Shown piece by piece: positions 37,586 to 45,946 of a stretch of 64,000 nucleotides of DNA. A model generated the notes under the pieces. It was not told where the DNA came from. It did no database searches and saw only the letters and a list, made by a program, of their open reading frames with translations. A program made the position numbers and the translations under genes. Each line of letters opens with the position of its first letter. The first letter of the stretch is position 1. Location: assembly GCA_021731145.1 (NCBI GenBank), contig JAKFXX010000001.1:1-64000 (forward strand), read 5' to 3'. The stretch comes from Gammaproteobacteria bacterium (GTDB lineage Bacteria; Pseudomonadota; Gammaproteobacteria; Ga0077554; Ga007554).

Positions 37586-38986
37586 GTGGATTTTCTGCCG
37601 GTATTTCTCAATATAAAAAACCAGCCGTGCCTGGTAGTAGGCGGCGGCGAAATAGCCGCGCGCAAGGTTGGCCTGCTGCTGCGCGCCGGAGCGCGGGTAG
37701 CCGTGGTCTCGCCGCTGTTGAATGATGCGCTGACTGAGTTACGCGCCGCAGGAAAGATCCAGCACCGTGCCGCCCATTTTCAAGAATCTGATTTGGCCGG
37801 CACAGCGCTGGCCATTGCGGCAACGGATGACATTGCTGTCAACCAACTGATTTCCGAATCAGCCAAACAGCGCAGCATTCCCGTCAATGTGGTCGATCAG
37901 CCGGAACTGTGCAGCTTCATCCTCCCCTCCATCATCGACCGCTCGCCAGTCATCGCGGCAATCTCCACCGGCGGCACGTCCCCGGTGCTGGCGCGTCTGT
38001 TGCGCGCACGGCTGGAGACGCTGATACCCGCATCGTATGGGCGACTGGCCGAACTGGCGGCACGTTTCCGTGATCCGGTAAAGCAGCGCTTTGAAAACAC
38101 CACGCAACGCCGCCGTTTTTGGGAAAAGATACTTCAAGGCCCGGTTGCCGAGATGGTATACAACGGCCGTGACGATGAGGCAGATATCGCCATCCAAGCT
38201 GCGGTGGAAGGTGCGTCAAGCACGGACGCCCTGGAACGCGGTGAAGTCTATCTGGTCGGCGCCGGCCCCGGCGATCCCGACCTGCTTACCTTCCGCGCCC
38301 TGCGCCTGATGCAGCAGGCCGATGTTGTACTCTACGACCGACTGGTGACACCGGAAATATTAGACCTGGTACGTCGCGAAGCCGAACGTATCTACGTCGG
38401 AAAAAAACGTGCTTACCACACGCTGCGACAAGAAGAAATCAATCAGGAATTAGTCCGCCTTGCCAGGCAAGGCAAGCGCGTGCTGCGCCTGAAAGGCGGC
38501 GACCCCTTCATCTTCGGGCGCGGTGGTGAAGAGATCGAAACACTCGCCGAAGAAGGCATTCAGTTTCAGATCGTCCCTGGCATTACCGCCGCTTCCGGCT
38601 GCGCCAGCTACGCCGGCATCCCCCTCACCCACCGCGATTACGCGCAATCCGTGGTGTTCGTCACCGGACACCTCAAGGATGGTTCGATGGACCTCAACTG
38701 GGTGAATCTGGCTCAACCTCAACAGACTGTAGTGATCTACATGGGACTGGCGGGGCTGGATATTTTGTGCAGGGAGTTGATCAATCACGGCATGCCCACA
38801 GACAGACCCATCGCCCTGATACAACAAGGCACCACCCCTCACCAGCGTGTCATCATCGGCACATTGGAAACCCTGCCGGGCATAGTCGCCACAACTGAAG
38901 TGCATGCGCCCACCTTACTGATCGTGGGCGAGGTTGTAAGGTTGCGGGATAAATTGGCATGGTTTGAAACTGGGAACGGCCATTAA
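37586..38986 (+). CDS. cysG: Siroheme synthase CysG (dehydrogenase/ferrochelatase and methyltransferase)
   Basis: A 466-residue bifunctional enzyme. The N-terminal part (about 1-210) is the precorrin-2 dehydrogenase/sirohydrochlorin ferrochelatase with NAD fold [13 protein letters not shown] and a dimerisation domain. The C-terminal part is uroporphyrinogen-III C-methyltransferase with [39 protein letters not shown] and VVIYMGL. It turns uroporphyrinogen III into siroheme for sulfite/nitrite reductases. GTG 37586 is the start, with AAGAGGTG just upstream; it lies 13 bp after serS. Confidence 0.96.
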   Translation: MDFLPVFLNIKNQPCLVVGGGEIAARKVGLLLRAGARVAVVSPLLNDALTELRAAGKIQHRAAHFQESDLAGTALAIAATDDIAVNQLISESAKQRSIPVNVVDQPELCSFILPSIIDRSPVIAAISTGGTSPVLARLLRARLETLIPASYGRLAELAARFRDPVKQRFENTTQRRRFWEKILQGPVAEMVYNGRDDEADIAIQAAVEGASSTDALERGEVYLVGAGPGDPDLLTFRALRLMQQADVVLYDRLVTPEILDLVRREAERIYVGKKRAYHTLRQEEINQELVRLARQGKRVLRLKGGDPFIFGRGGEEIETLAEEGIQFQIVPGITAASGCASYAGIPLTHRDYAQSVVFVTGHLKDGSMDLNWVNLAQPQQTVVIYMGLAGLDILCRELINHGMPTDRPIALIQQGTTPHQRVIIGTLETLPGIVATTEVHAPTLLIVGEVVRLRDKLAWFETGNGH

Positions 38987-39013
38987 CCTCGTGTCTTTCC
39001 ATGGTGATTTTCT

Positions 39014-40396
39014 TCAGATCACCTTGGAATACCGCTGCCCAGCCTTTTCGCGCAGGTAGGCATCGAACACCATGCAGATATTGCGTATCAATAATCTACC
39101 GGCGGGCAACACATGAACATGGTGCTCATCGATCTGCAATAGTCCATCGTTCTGCATGGACAGAAGATCCTCCTGCTCGCTATTAAAATAGGCGTGGTAA
39201 TTAATCCCGAATTGGCGTTCAATTGAAGGGATGTCCAGTTCAAAATGACAGATGAGCTGGGTAATGATCTCACGCCGCAACACATCATCGTCACTCAGAT
39301 CAATGCCACGGAACACCGGTAATTGACCGGCGTCGAGGCGCTGATAATAGTCATCGATGCCGCGCACATTCTGGCTGTAGGTATTGCCCACCTTGCCGAT
39401 GGCAGTGGTGCCCATAGCGACGAGGTCGCAGTCGGCATGGGTGGAATAGCCCTGGAAGTTGCGGTACAGGGTGCGGCTGCGTTGCGCGATGGCAAGCTCG
39501 TCATCGGGCTTGGCAAAGTGGTCCATGCCGATATACACGTAACCGGCCTGGGCAAGACGTTCAATGGTCATGCTCAGAATGTCGAGCTTTTCGGCGGGCG
39601 ACGGCAGATCGGCCTCATTGATGCGGCGCTGGGGTTTGAACAGCTCGGGCAGGTGCGCATAGTTGAATACCGACAGGCGATCCGGGTTGACAGCGATAAT
39701 CTTGTCGAGGGTGCGCGCAAAACTCGTCACACCCTGAAACGGCAGTCCATAAATCAGGTCGATACTCACCGACTTGAAGCCGACACGGCGGGCCTCTGCG
39801 AGCACGGCCATGGTCTCCTCCTCGCTCTGAATACGATTGACCGCCTTTTGCACCTGCGGATCGAAATCCTGCACCCCCATGCTCATCCGGTTGAAACCAA
39901 TCTCGCGCAGCAGTGCGATGGTCTCCGCGCCGACCTCGCGCGGGTCGATCTCGATCGAATATTCGCCGCTGTCATCATTGCGCAGCGTAAAATATTCGCC
40001 GGTCACACGCATCAGCTCGCGCATTTCGTCATGGCTGATGAACGTCGGCGTGCCGCCGCCCCAGTGCAACTGGTCCACGGTGCGTGAACGGTCAAACAGC
40101 GCCCCCTGCATTTCAATTTCCTTGAACAGCCGCGCCAGATAGGGCGCGGCGCGGGAACGGTCCTTGGTGACCACCTTGTTACAGCCGCAATAAAAACAAA
40201 CGGTGTCACAGAACGGGATGTGGAAATACAGCGACAGCGGCGAAGCCACGCTATTGGTTGAAAGGGCAGCGGCGCGATAGTCCGCGTCAGTGAAACCTTC
40301 ATGGAACTGCACAGCAGTCGGATATGAAGTATAACGTGGTCCGGATGTGTCGTAGCGGCGAATCAGGGCGGGGTCGAACACCAGTGTTTGATCCAT
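39014..40396 (-). CDS. hemN: Oxygen-independent coproporphyrinogen III dehydrogenase
   Basis: A 460-residue radical SAM enzyme with N-terminus LIRRYDTSGPRYTSYPTA, cluster motif in FCDTVCFYCGC and LHWGGGTPTF. The full-length HemN form, with the C-terminal HemN domain, distinguishes it from HemW. It converts coproporphyrinogen III to protoporphyrinogen IX without oxygen. ATG 40396 (MDQTL) is preferred over the in-frame ATG at 40402. The 109 bp to the divergent smr gene show no FNR-type box. Confidence 0.95.
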   Translation of the reverse strand: MDQTLVFDPALIRRYDTSGPRYTSYPTAVQFHEGFTDADYRAAALSTNSVASPLSLYFHIPFCDTVCFYCGCNKVVTKDRSRAAPYLARLFKEIEMQGALFDRSRTVDQLHWGGGTPTFISHDEMRELMRVTGEYFTLRNDDSGEYSIEIDPREVGAETIALLREIGFNRMSMGVQDFDPQVQKAVNRIQSEEETMAVLAEARRVGFKSVSIDLIYGLPFQGVTSFARTLDKIIAVNPDRLSVFNYAHLPELFKPQRRINEADLPSPAEKLDILSMTIERLAQAGYVYIGMDHFAKPDDELAIAQRSRTLYRNFQGYSTHADCDLVAMGTTAIGKVGNTYSQNVRGIDDYYQRLDAGQLPVFRGIDLSDDDVLRREIITQLICHFELDIPSIERQFGINYHAYFNSEQEDLLSMQNDGLLQIDEHHVHVLPAGRLLIRNICMVFDAYLREKAGQRYSKVI

Positions 40397-40505
40397 GATC
40401 ATTCCTGTTTTTTATGTCAGTCAGCTGAGGATGAAACTTTTTCGCCCATTCTACCACTAATACAGTGGATTTACCTTCGCCCGGCAGTGGTAAGATTGCA
40501 CACCT

Positions 40506-41054
40506 ATGGCCAAAAAATCCAGGATCAGCAAGGAAGACAGTGAGTTATTCCGCAGCACCGTGGGATCCGTCAGGCCGCTACAGCACGACAAGATCGAGCT
40601 GCAGCCGCCGCGCGTCAAGCCTATCCCCAGACAGATCTGGCGGGATGAACAACAGGTGCTGCGTGACATGCTGTCCGACGACATCGATACCGCCGAACTG
40701 GAAACCGGCGAGGAAATGCTGTTTACCCGCCCCGGCCTGCAACACAACCTGCTGCGCAAGCTGCGCCGTGGCCAGTTCAGTGTCGGCAGTCAGCTCGACC
40801 TGCATGGCCTGACCGTGCCTGAAGCACGGCAGGCGCTTGCGGATTTTTTACGCGCTTGCCAGATGCGGCAGATGCACTGCGTGCGCATCATCCACGGCAA
40901 AGGACATGGCTCCCCGCATAAACTGCCGGTGTTGAAAAATAAAGTGAATAGCTGGCTTCAGCAGCGCGATGAGGTTTTGGCCTTTTGCTCGGCGCGCGCC
41001 GTTGATGGCGGCACCGGTGCGGTTTATGTGCTGCTCAAACGAAGGCCTTCTTGA
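40506..41054 (+). CDS. Smr-domain endonuclease-like protein (SmrA/SmrB type)
   Basis: A 182-residue protein with a charged N-terminal region (about 1-90) and a C-terminal Smr domain: LDLHGLTVPEARQAL, RIIHGKGHGS and VDGGTGAVYVLL. Smr domains of this kind cleave mRNA on stalled or collided ribosomes (SmrB) or act as nucleases more broadly. The catalytic-type LDLHG and HGKGxGS motifs are intact. It is transcribed divergently from hemN. Confidence 0.9.
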   Translation: MAKKSRISKEDSELFRSTVGSVRPLQHDKIELQPPRVKPIPRQIWRDEQQVLRDMLSDDIDTAELETGEEMLFTRPGLQHNLLRKLRRGQFSVGSQLDLHGLTVPEARQALADFLRACQMRQMHCVRIIHGKGHGSPHKLPVLKNKVNSWLQQRDEVLAFCSARAVDGGTGAVYVLLKRRPS

Positions 41055-41105
41055 AAAACTGTCTATGACGGGATTGAGCAGCGACAGCTAGACAGAGCCG
41101 GTAGT

Positions 41106-41160
41106 GAAGCCGCCAGCGAGCAGCTTCAGCGGCTTCTTGTACGGACAAAGACGTTGTCCG
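41106..41160 (+). terminator. Two successive hairpins after smr
   Basis: GAAGCCGC (41106-41113) pairs with GCGGCTTC (41129-41136). Directly afterwards CGGACAA (41142-41148) pairs with TTGTCCG (41154-41160) around a 5-nt loop. There is no long T-run, so they may be a leader structure of the following hydrolase gene rather than a strong terminator. Confidence 0.4.
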
Positions 41161-41211
41161 GGACGGCTCCCGGCTTGGCGATCCGCCAGGGGACAATGTG
41201 GGAGAGCAACC

Positions 41212-42402
41212 TTGGATACACCTGCCTCATCGCGCCGTTTGCTAAAAAAACAGTTCGCGCTGTGGGCAATGCTTGCCGCTCTATTCCTGCTCACCCTCGT
41301 TTCCTGGCCGCAGCTCAACCGCGCTTACGAATCGCTGCTGGTGCTCGCCGACATCAACACCGCCGCCGCACCGAGCCGATTGAAGGCGGTCACCCCGCAG
41401 CCCAAGCGCGCAGCGGTAAACTACACTGTCTTGGGGCGCTCTCATCGCGGCGATCTCTACCTGCCTGGCGAGGGACCCCCTGAAGCAGGAATCGTGCTGG
41501 TGCCCGGTATCGTGCCCGAGGGCAAGGATGACCCGCGCCTGGTCGCGCTGGCCCACACCCTGGCTCGCGCCCGCTTCGCGGTATTGGTGCCGGACATGCC
41601 GGGGTTCAGGGCGATGCGTGTGCGTCCCTCGGACGCCCGCGCGGTGGCCGATGCCTTTGTTTTTCTCGTGAGCCGGACTGATCTCGCCCCGCAAGGGCGG
41701 GCGGGGATGGTCGCCTTTAGTTATGCGGTGGGACTGACGGTGTTGGCCGCTCTGGAGGATGATGTGCGCGACAAGGCGCGCTTTGTCGTCGGCGTGGGCG
41801 GCTATTATGATTTGATGCGCGTCATCACTTTCTTCACCACCGGCTATTTCCAGGAAAACGGCCAATGGCGCCACATGCAACCCAGCCCCTATGGCAAATG
41901 GGTGTTTGTCGACAGCAGCAAGGAGTATCTGCGCAATCCGCAGGACAGGGCCATTCTGGACGCCATGGTGAGGATCAGGCTGCGCGACAACCGCGCGGAC
42001 ATTTCATACTTGGCCCGCGAACTGAATCCAGAGGGGTACGCCGTGTATGATCTGCTGACCAATACCGACCCGGCGCGCACGCCTGCATTGATTCAATCTC
42101 TTCCCTCGGAGATACGGGCAGACATGACGAGACTGACACTGTCCAACAAAAACCTCAAGCACCTCAAAACGCGCCTGATGCTTATCGCCGACCGCAACGA
42201 CAACATCATCCCTTACACCGAAAGCATCGCCCTGTCTCAGGCCGTTTCCGAAGGACAGGCCAACCTTGCCCTGGTAGGCAGCCTGATGCACGTCGAACCC
42301 AAGGGCTGGCGCTATTTTTCCTGGGAATTTCTGAGCCGGGATCTGCCTGACTTCTGGCGGATGTACAAAGTGATTTATGAGTTGATGGAGGAGCGAGGAT
42401 AG
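41212..42402 (+). CDS. Membrane-anchored alpha/beta hydrolase of unknown substrate
   Basis: A 396-residue protein from TTG 41212, which has GGAG 7 bp upstream. Longer frames start inside the hairpins and lack a ribosome site. One N-terminal TM helix (ALWAMLAALFLLTLVSW) anchors a periplasmic or cytoplasmic-face hydrolase. The fold shows GIVLVPGIVPEGKDDPRLVALA and LVPDMPGFRAM. The nucleophile elbow is GMVAFSYAVGLTVL (Ser in FSYA, not the canonical GxSxG), with a late Asp in ADRNDNIIP and His in SLMHVEPKGW. It is 77 bp before pncA in the same direction. Confidence 0.75.
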   Translation: MDTPASSRRLLKKQFALWAMLAALFLLTLVSWPQLNRAYESLLVLADINTAAAPSRLKAVTPQPKRAAVNYTVLGRSHRGDLYLPGEGPPEAGIVLVPGIVPEGKDDPRLVALAHTLARARFAVLVPDMPGFRAMRVRPSDARAVADAFVFLVSRTDLAPQGRAGMVAFSYAVGLTVLAALEDDVRDKARFVVGVGGYYDLMRVITFFTTGYFQENGQWRHMQPSPYGKWVFVDSSKEYLRNPQDRAILDAMVRIRLRDNRADISYLARELNPEGYAVYDLLTNTDPARTPALIQSLPSEIRADMTRLTLSNKNLKHLKTRLMLIADRNDNIIPYTESIALSQAVSEGQANLALVGSLMHVEPKGWRYFSWEFLSRDLPDFWRMYKVIYELMEERG

Positions 42403-42479
42403 GCTTTAATGAAGGCACGACAGGCTGCCAGGACTGCGGGTGTTGTGGAAGACTGATGCTGTGGAGCGAGGACTATAAA

Positions 42480-43106
42480 ATGAATATTCATAATCAAACA
42501 ACGTTCGGCAATCTCTCACCCTCCCAGCGGATCCATTTACAGGCAGGCGATGCGCTGCTGATCGTCGACGTGCAAAATGACTTTCTGCCTGGCGGCAGTC
42601 TCGCGGTACCCTGCGGTGACCAGGTGGTACCGGTGTTGAACCACTATATCTCGCTCTTTCAGGACAGGGCGTTGCCGGTCTACGCCACACGCGACTGGCA
42701 CCCGCTCGATCACTGCTCCTTTCACGCCCAGGGTGGTCCATGGCCACCACATTGCATTGAGGGCTCGGCAGGCGCGCAGTTCACGCCCTGCCTGCAACTT
42801 CCCCCATCGGCGACCGTGATCTCCAAGGCAACCAGCGCCGACAAGGATGCCTATTCTGGATTCGAGGGCACGCACCTGGATGACAGCCTACGCAACGCAA
42901 AAGTCCAACGCCTGTTCATCGGCGGGCTTGCAACGGATTACTGCGTGCTCAACACCGTTAAGGACGCGCTCCAGCATGGCTATCAGGTATTCTTGCTGGA
43001 AGATGCAATCCGTGCGGTCAATGTTAATCGCAATGACGGGGTGAAGGCGGAATGGGCCATGACGCATCAGGGTGCGATACCTGTGGAGTGGAAAATGTTG
43101 TCATGA
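42480..43106 (+). CDS. pncA: Nicotinamidase
   Basis: A 208-residue isochorismatase-fold enzyme. The catalytic Asp is in LLIVDVQNDFLPGGSL, metal ligands are in TRDWHPLDHCSFHAQGGPWPPHC, the catalytic Lys is in KATSADKDAYSGF and the nucleophilic Cys in GLATDYCVLNTV. It deamidates nicotinamide to nicotinate in NAD salvage. Start ATG 42480 is supported by conserved length. The stop overlaps the pncB ATG (ATGA), coupling the two consecutive steps. Confidence 0.95.
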   Translation: MNIHNQTTFGNLSPSQRIHLQAGDALLIVDVQNDFLPGGSLAVPCGDQVVPVLNHYISLFQDRALPVYATRDWHPLDHCSFHAQGGPWPPHCIEGSAGAQFTPCLQLPPSATVISKATSADKDAYSGFEGTHLDDSLRNAKVQRLFIGGLATDYCVLNTVKDALQHGYQVFLLEDAIRAVNVNRNDGVKAEWAMTHQGAIPVEWKMLS

Positions 43107-44449
43107 TGAACCCCTCGTCCAGCATCCTGCTCACCGACCTCTATCAACTCACCATGTTGCAGGGCTATTTTGAGCAGGAGATGTTCGATACTGCGGTATT
43201 TGAGTTCTTTGTGCGCAAGTTGCCGCCGCAGCGCAATTTCCTGATGGCCGCAGGTCTGGAGCAGACCCTGGACTTTCTGGAGAATCTGCACTTCACGCCG
43301 GAGGAATTAGACTGGCTTTCGGCCAGCCGCCATTTCAGTAACGCATTCGTGGATTATCTGGCGGGACTACACTTTACCGGCGATGTCCACGCCATGCCGG
43401 AGGGCACTATATTCTTCCCCAATGAGCCAATCCTGCGCATCACCGCGCCATTGCCGCAGGCGCAACTGGTGGAGACGCGATTGATCAATCTCCTCCATTT
43501 TCAAACGCTGATCGCCTCCAAGGCCGCGCGTTCAGTGCTGGCGGCGCCGGGGAAACTGCTGATCGATTTCGGACTGCGTCGCGCCCACGGCGCCGAAGCC
43601 GGCCTGCTCGCGGCGCGGGCAGGCTATATCGCCGGGCTCAATGGCACTTCCACAACCTTGGCCGGGCCGCTCTTCGATATCCCGGTATACGGCACCATGG
43701 CCCATTCTTTTGTACAAGCCCATGAGGACGAAGAAACCGCCTTCGAGCACTTCGCCCGCGCACAACCGGACAATGTCGTGCTGCTGATCGACACCTATGA
43801 CACCGAGATCGCCGCGCAAAAGGTGGTGGCTCTCGCACCGCGCCTGCGAGAACAAGGCATCGCCATCAAGGCGGTGCGTCTCGACAGCGGTGATCTTGCC
43901 GAACATGCGCGCCGTGTGCGGCATATTCTCGATGAGGGCGGACTGCGTGAGGTACACATTTTTGCCAGTGGCAACCTTGATGAATATGCCTTGCAGGCGT
44001 TCAACGCAGCACATGCGCCGATTGATGGTTTCGGCATCGGCACTCATCTGGATACCTCCGCAGACGCCCCCCACCTCGACTGCGCCTACAAGCTCCAGGA
44101 ATACGCCGGACGCGCCCGGCGCAAGCGTTCCGAAGGCAAGGCAACATGGCCCGGCCGCAAGCAGGTGTACCGCATCTATGATGACAACGGACGATTTGCC
44201 GGGGACACCCTGACGTTGGAGGGCGATCCCTGCGCTGGAGAAACGCTGATCCAGCCCATCATGTGTAACGGCCAGCGCCTCGCCCCGCGACCAAAGCTGA
44301 GTGAGACACGCCGGCACGCCAGTACGCAACTTGCCCGGCTACCTGAACCGCTACACGGCCTCACCTCGGCGCCTGGCTATACGGTGACGGTATCGCAGGC
44401 ACTGCATGAACTTGCAACCGAGGTAGATAGACAGCACTTCACGCCATGA
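43103..44449 (+). CDS. pncB: Nicotinate phosphoribosyltransferase
   Basis: A 448-residue enzyme of the longer bacterial NAPRTase type: LLTDLYQLTMLQGYFE at the N-terminus, FEFFVRKLPPQRNFL, FGLRRAHGAEAG, GTMAHSFVQAHEDEETAF with the phosphorylated-type His region, AVRLDSGDLAEHA and FGIGTHLDTS. It makes nicotinate mononucleotide from nicotinate and PRPP using ATP. Both gene ends overlap their neighbours by ATGA, so pncA, pncB and the amidohydrolase are translated as a unit. ATG 43106 is an equally possible start. Confidence 0.95.
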   Translation: MMNPSSSILLTDLYQLTMLQGYFEQEMFDTAVFEFFVRKLPPQRNFLMAAGLEQTLDFLENLHFTPEELDWLSASRHFSNAFVDYLAGLHFTGDVHAMPEGTIFFPNEPILRITAPLPQAQLVETRLINLLHFQTLIASKAARSVLAAPGKLLIDFGLRRAHGAEAGLLAARAGYIAGLNGTSTTLAGPLFDIPVYGTMAHSFVQAHEDEETAFEHFARAQPDNVVLLIDTYDTEIAAQKVVALAPRLREQGIAIKAVRLDSGDLAEHARRVRHILDEGGLREVHIFASGNLDEYALQAFNAAHAPIDGFGIGTHLDTSADAPHLDCAYKLQEYAGRARRKRSEGKATWPGRKQVYRIYDDNGRFAGDTLTLEGDPCAGETLIQPIMCNGQRLAPRPKLSETRRHASTQLARLPEPLHGLTSAPGYTVTVSQALHELATEVDRQHFTP

Positions 44450-45393
44450 ACGGCTCCTACACCGATATCCACGTCCACGCAGTGCCACGTGCGGGATGTA
44501 CAGCGCACGGCCTGCGTGAAGGGGCGATATTCCGGCTGCTGCGGCAGGCGGGCGGATTAACGCCGGCACAGGACGACCCCGCAACAGCCTATATGGCAGT
44601 ATTGGAAAAGCGCCTGCGCGCCTCGCGCTTTGTGGGCCAGGCGGTATTGCTGGCTCTGGACACCGCCCATGACAACCATGGCCGTCTGGACACCCGCCAC
44701 ACTGGCTTTTCCGTGCCTAACGATGATGTCGTGGCATACTGTCGGCAGCAGCCGGACATATTCCTGTTCGGCGCTTCAGTCCACCCCCATCGCCCGGATG
44801 CACTGGAAGAACTGGCACGCTGCAAGGCCTTGGGCGCGGTACTGATCAAGTGGCTCCCCAACAGCCAGAATATAGATCCTTCCGACAGACGCCACATTCC
44901 GTTTTACCGCAAGCTTGTCGAATTGAGACTCCCACTGTTGAGCCACACCGGCATCGAGGTAGTGCTGTCCATTACCCGGCAATCGCTGGGAACGATCTCT
45001 CGCCTGCGCCTGCCGCTGGATGTGGGCGTGACTGTCATCGCCGCGCATGGCGGCTCCAGCGGGCTGGTCTGGAATCATCGCACCCAGCGCGAATACGTGG
45101 CGATGCTGCGCGCCTATCCACATTTTTACGGCGACACCGCCGGACTGGGGTTTCCCAATCGCATGGGCGCCCTCCTCTGGTGGCGCGACCGCCCCGACCT
45201 CTGGGACAGACTGCTGTTCGGCACCGATTATCCCGTACCGTTTTATGCACCGCTATGGCGCCCCTTTCTGACCAACGAGGCCTATGCGGCACTGGCGGAG
45301 GAACGCAATCCCTTCAACCGCATGATGTTGCTCTTGGAAGGACTGGGATTGAGCCTGAAGCCTGAGAGTTTTGTGCGCATGCTGGAAGGATAA
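44446..45393 (+). CDS. TIM-barrel metal-dependent hydrolase coupled to pncAB
   Basis: A 315-residue amidohydrolase-2/PHP-like TIM barrel. Metal-site motifs: YTDIHVHAVP (HxH), GASVHPHRPDALEEL, a possible Lys ligand in AVLIKWLPNSQNID, SHTGIEV, VTVIAAHGGSS and a terminal Asp in LLFGTDYPVPFY. The same layout is found in many uncharacterised amidohydrolases. Its ATG overlaps the pncB stop, suggesting a role near NAD or nicotinate metabolism, but no substrate can be named. Confidence 0.85.
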   Translation: MNGSYTDIHVHAVPRAGCTAHGLREGAIFRLLRQAGGLTPAQDDPATAYMAVLEKRLRASRFVGQAVLLALDTAHDNHGRLDTRHTGFSVPNDDVVAYCRQQPDIFLFGASVHPHRPDALEELARCKALGAVLIKWLPNSQNIDPSDRRHIPFYRKLVELRLPLLSHTGIEVVLSITRQSLGTISRLRLPLDVGVTVIAAHGGSSGLVWNHRTQREYVAMLRAYPHFYGDTAGLGFPNRMGALLWWRDRPDLWDRLLFGTDYPVPFYAPLWRPFLTNEAYAALAEERNPFNRMMLLLEGLGLSLKPESFVRMLEG

Positions 45394-45435
45394 AAGTACC
45401 CTATGAATCTCCCCGCAACATTTTGTGCTGTGAAT

Positions 45436-45449
45436 TTGATATAGATCAA
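45436..45449. promoter_or_regulatory. FNR/ANR-type binding site upstream of cytochrome c
   Basis: TTGATATAGATCAA is a perfect match to the FNR/ANR consensus TTGAT-N4-ATCAA. It is centred about 90 bp before the cytochrome c ATG, a distance compatible with activation of a promoter whose start lies near 45485. This suggests that the cytochrome is induced when oxygen is low. Confidence 0.8.
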
Positions 45450-45531
45450 GACAAAGAATCGCAAATTCATCTATTCTCTGTTAAAGCAGACTGCTGAATA
45501 AACTGAAACATGAACTGGAACGAGGTGAGGT

Positions 45532-45834
45532 ATGAAAACTGTATTGATCGTTGCTGCCGCCGCTGTTTTGTCGGTGGCAAACTATGCAAATGCCGCAGAC
45601 GGAAAAGCCGTATACACATCCGCATGCGCCCTATGTCATGCCACTGGCGCGATGGGTGCGCCCAAAACCGGTGACAAAGCGCGCTGGGCCCCGCTCATCA
45701 AGACGGGCATGGATACCCTGTACAAAAACACTATCAATGGAAAAAATACCATGCCGCCCAAGGGAGGCAAGTCCGGCATTACTGATGCCGATGCGAAAGC
45801 AGCCGTGGATTACATGGTGAGCCAGTCGAAGTAA
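45532..45834 (+). CDS. Periplasmic cytochrome c, c5-like class I
   Basis: A 100-residue precursor with a signal peptide (MKTVLIVAAAAVLSVANYANA) cleaved before ADGK. The haem motif is C32-A-L-C35-H36, and the axial Met lies in NTMPPKGG. The pattern GKAVYTSACALCHATG...GAPKTGDKARWAPL and DAKAAVDYMV is typical of cytochrome c5 electron carriers. GGAACGAGGTGAGGT precedes the ATG as a ribosome site. The upstream FNR box suggests use in microaerobic or anaerobic respiration. Confidence 0.94.
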   Translation: MKTVLIVAAAAVLSVANYANAADGKAVYTSACALCHATGAMGAPKTGDKARWAPLIKTGMDTLYKNTINGKNTMPPKGGKSGITDADAKAAVDYMVSQSK

Positions 45835-45873
45835 TCGGTCTGGAGTAATTCCATTTCAAAACGCAAATAATTA

Positions 45874-45926
45874 TGTAGGGTGCGTCCCACGCACCAATGA
45901 TTGTGGTGCGTGGGACGCACCCTACA
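45874..45926. repeat. Perfect 23-bp inverted repeat, REP-like (GTAGGGTGCG family)
   Basis: Arms 45874-45896 and 45904-45926 are perfect inverted copies around a 7-nt loop, each with the palindromic core GGTGCGT/ACGCACC. It lies between the cytochrome c and glgP genes and ends 20 bp before the glgP start. The same GTAGGGTGCGT...ACGCACCCTAC sequence returns at 63642-63666 as a single unit. Confidence 0.8.
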
Positions 45927-45946
45927 ATTCCACTGTTGATTTAGAA

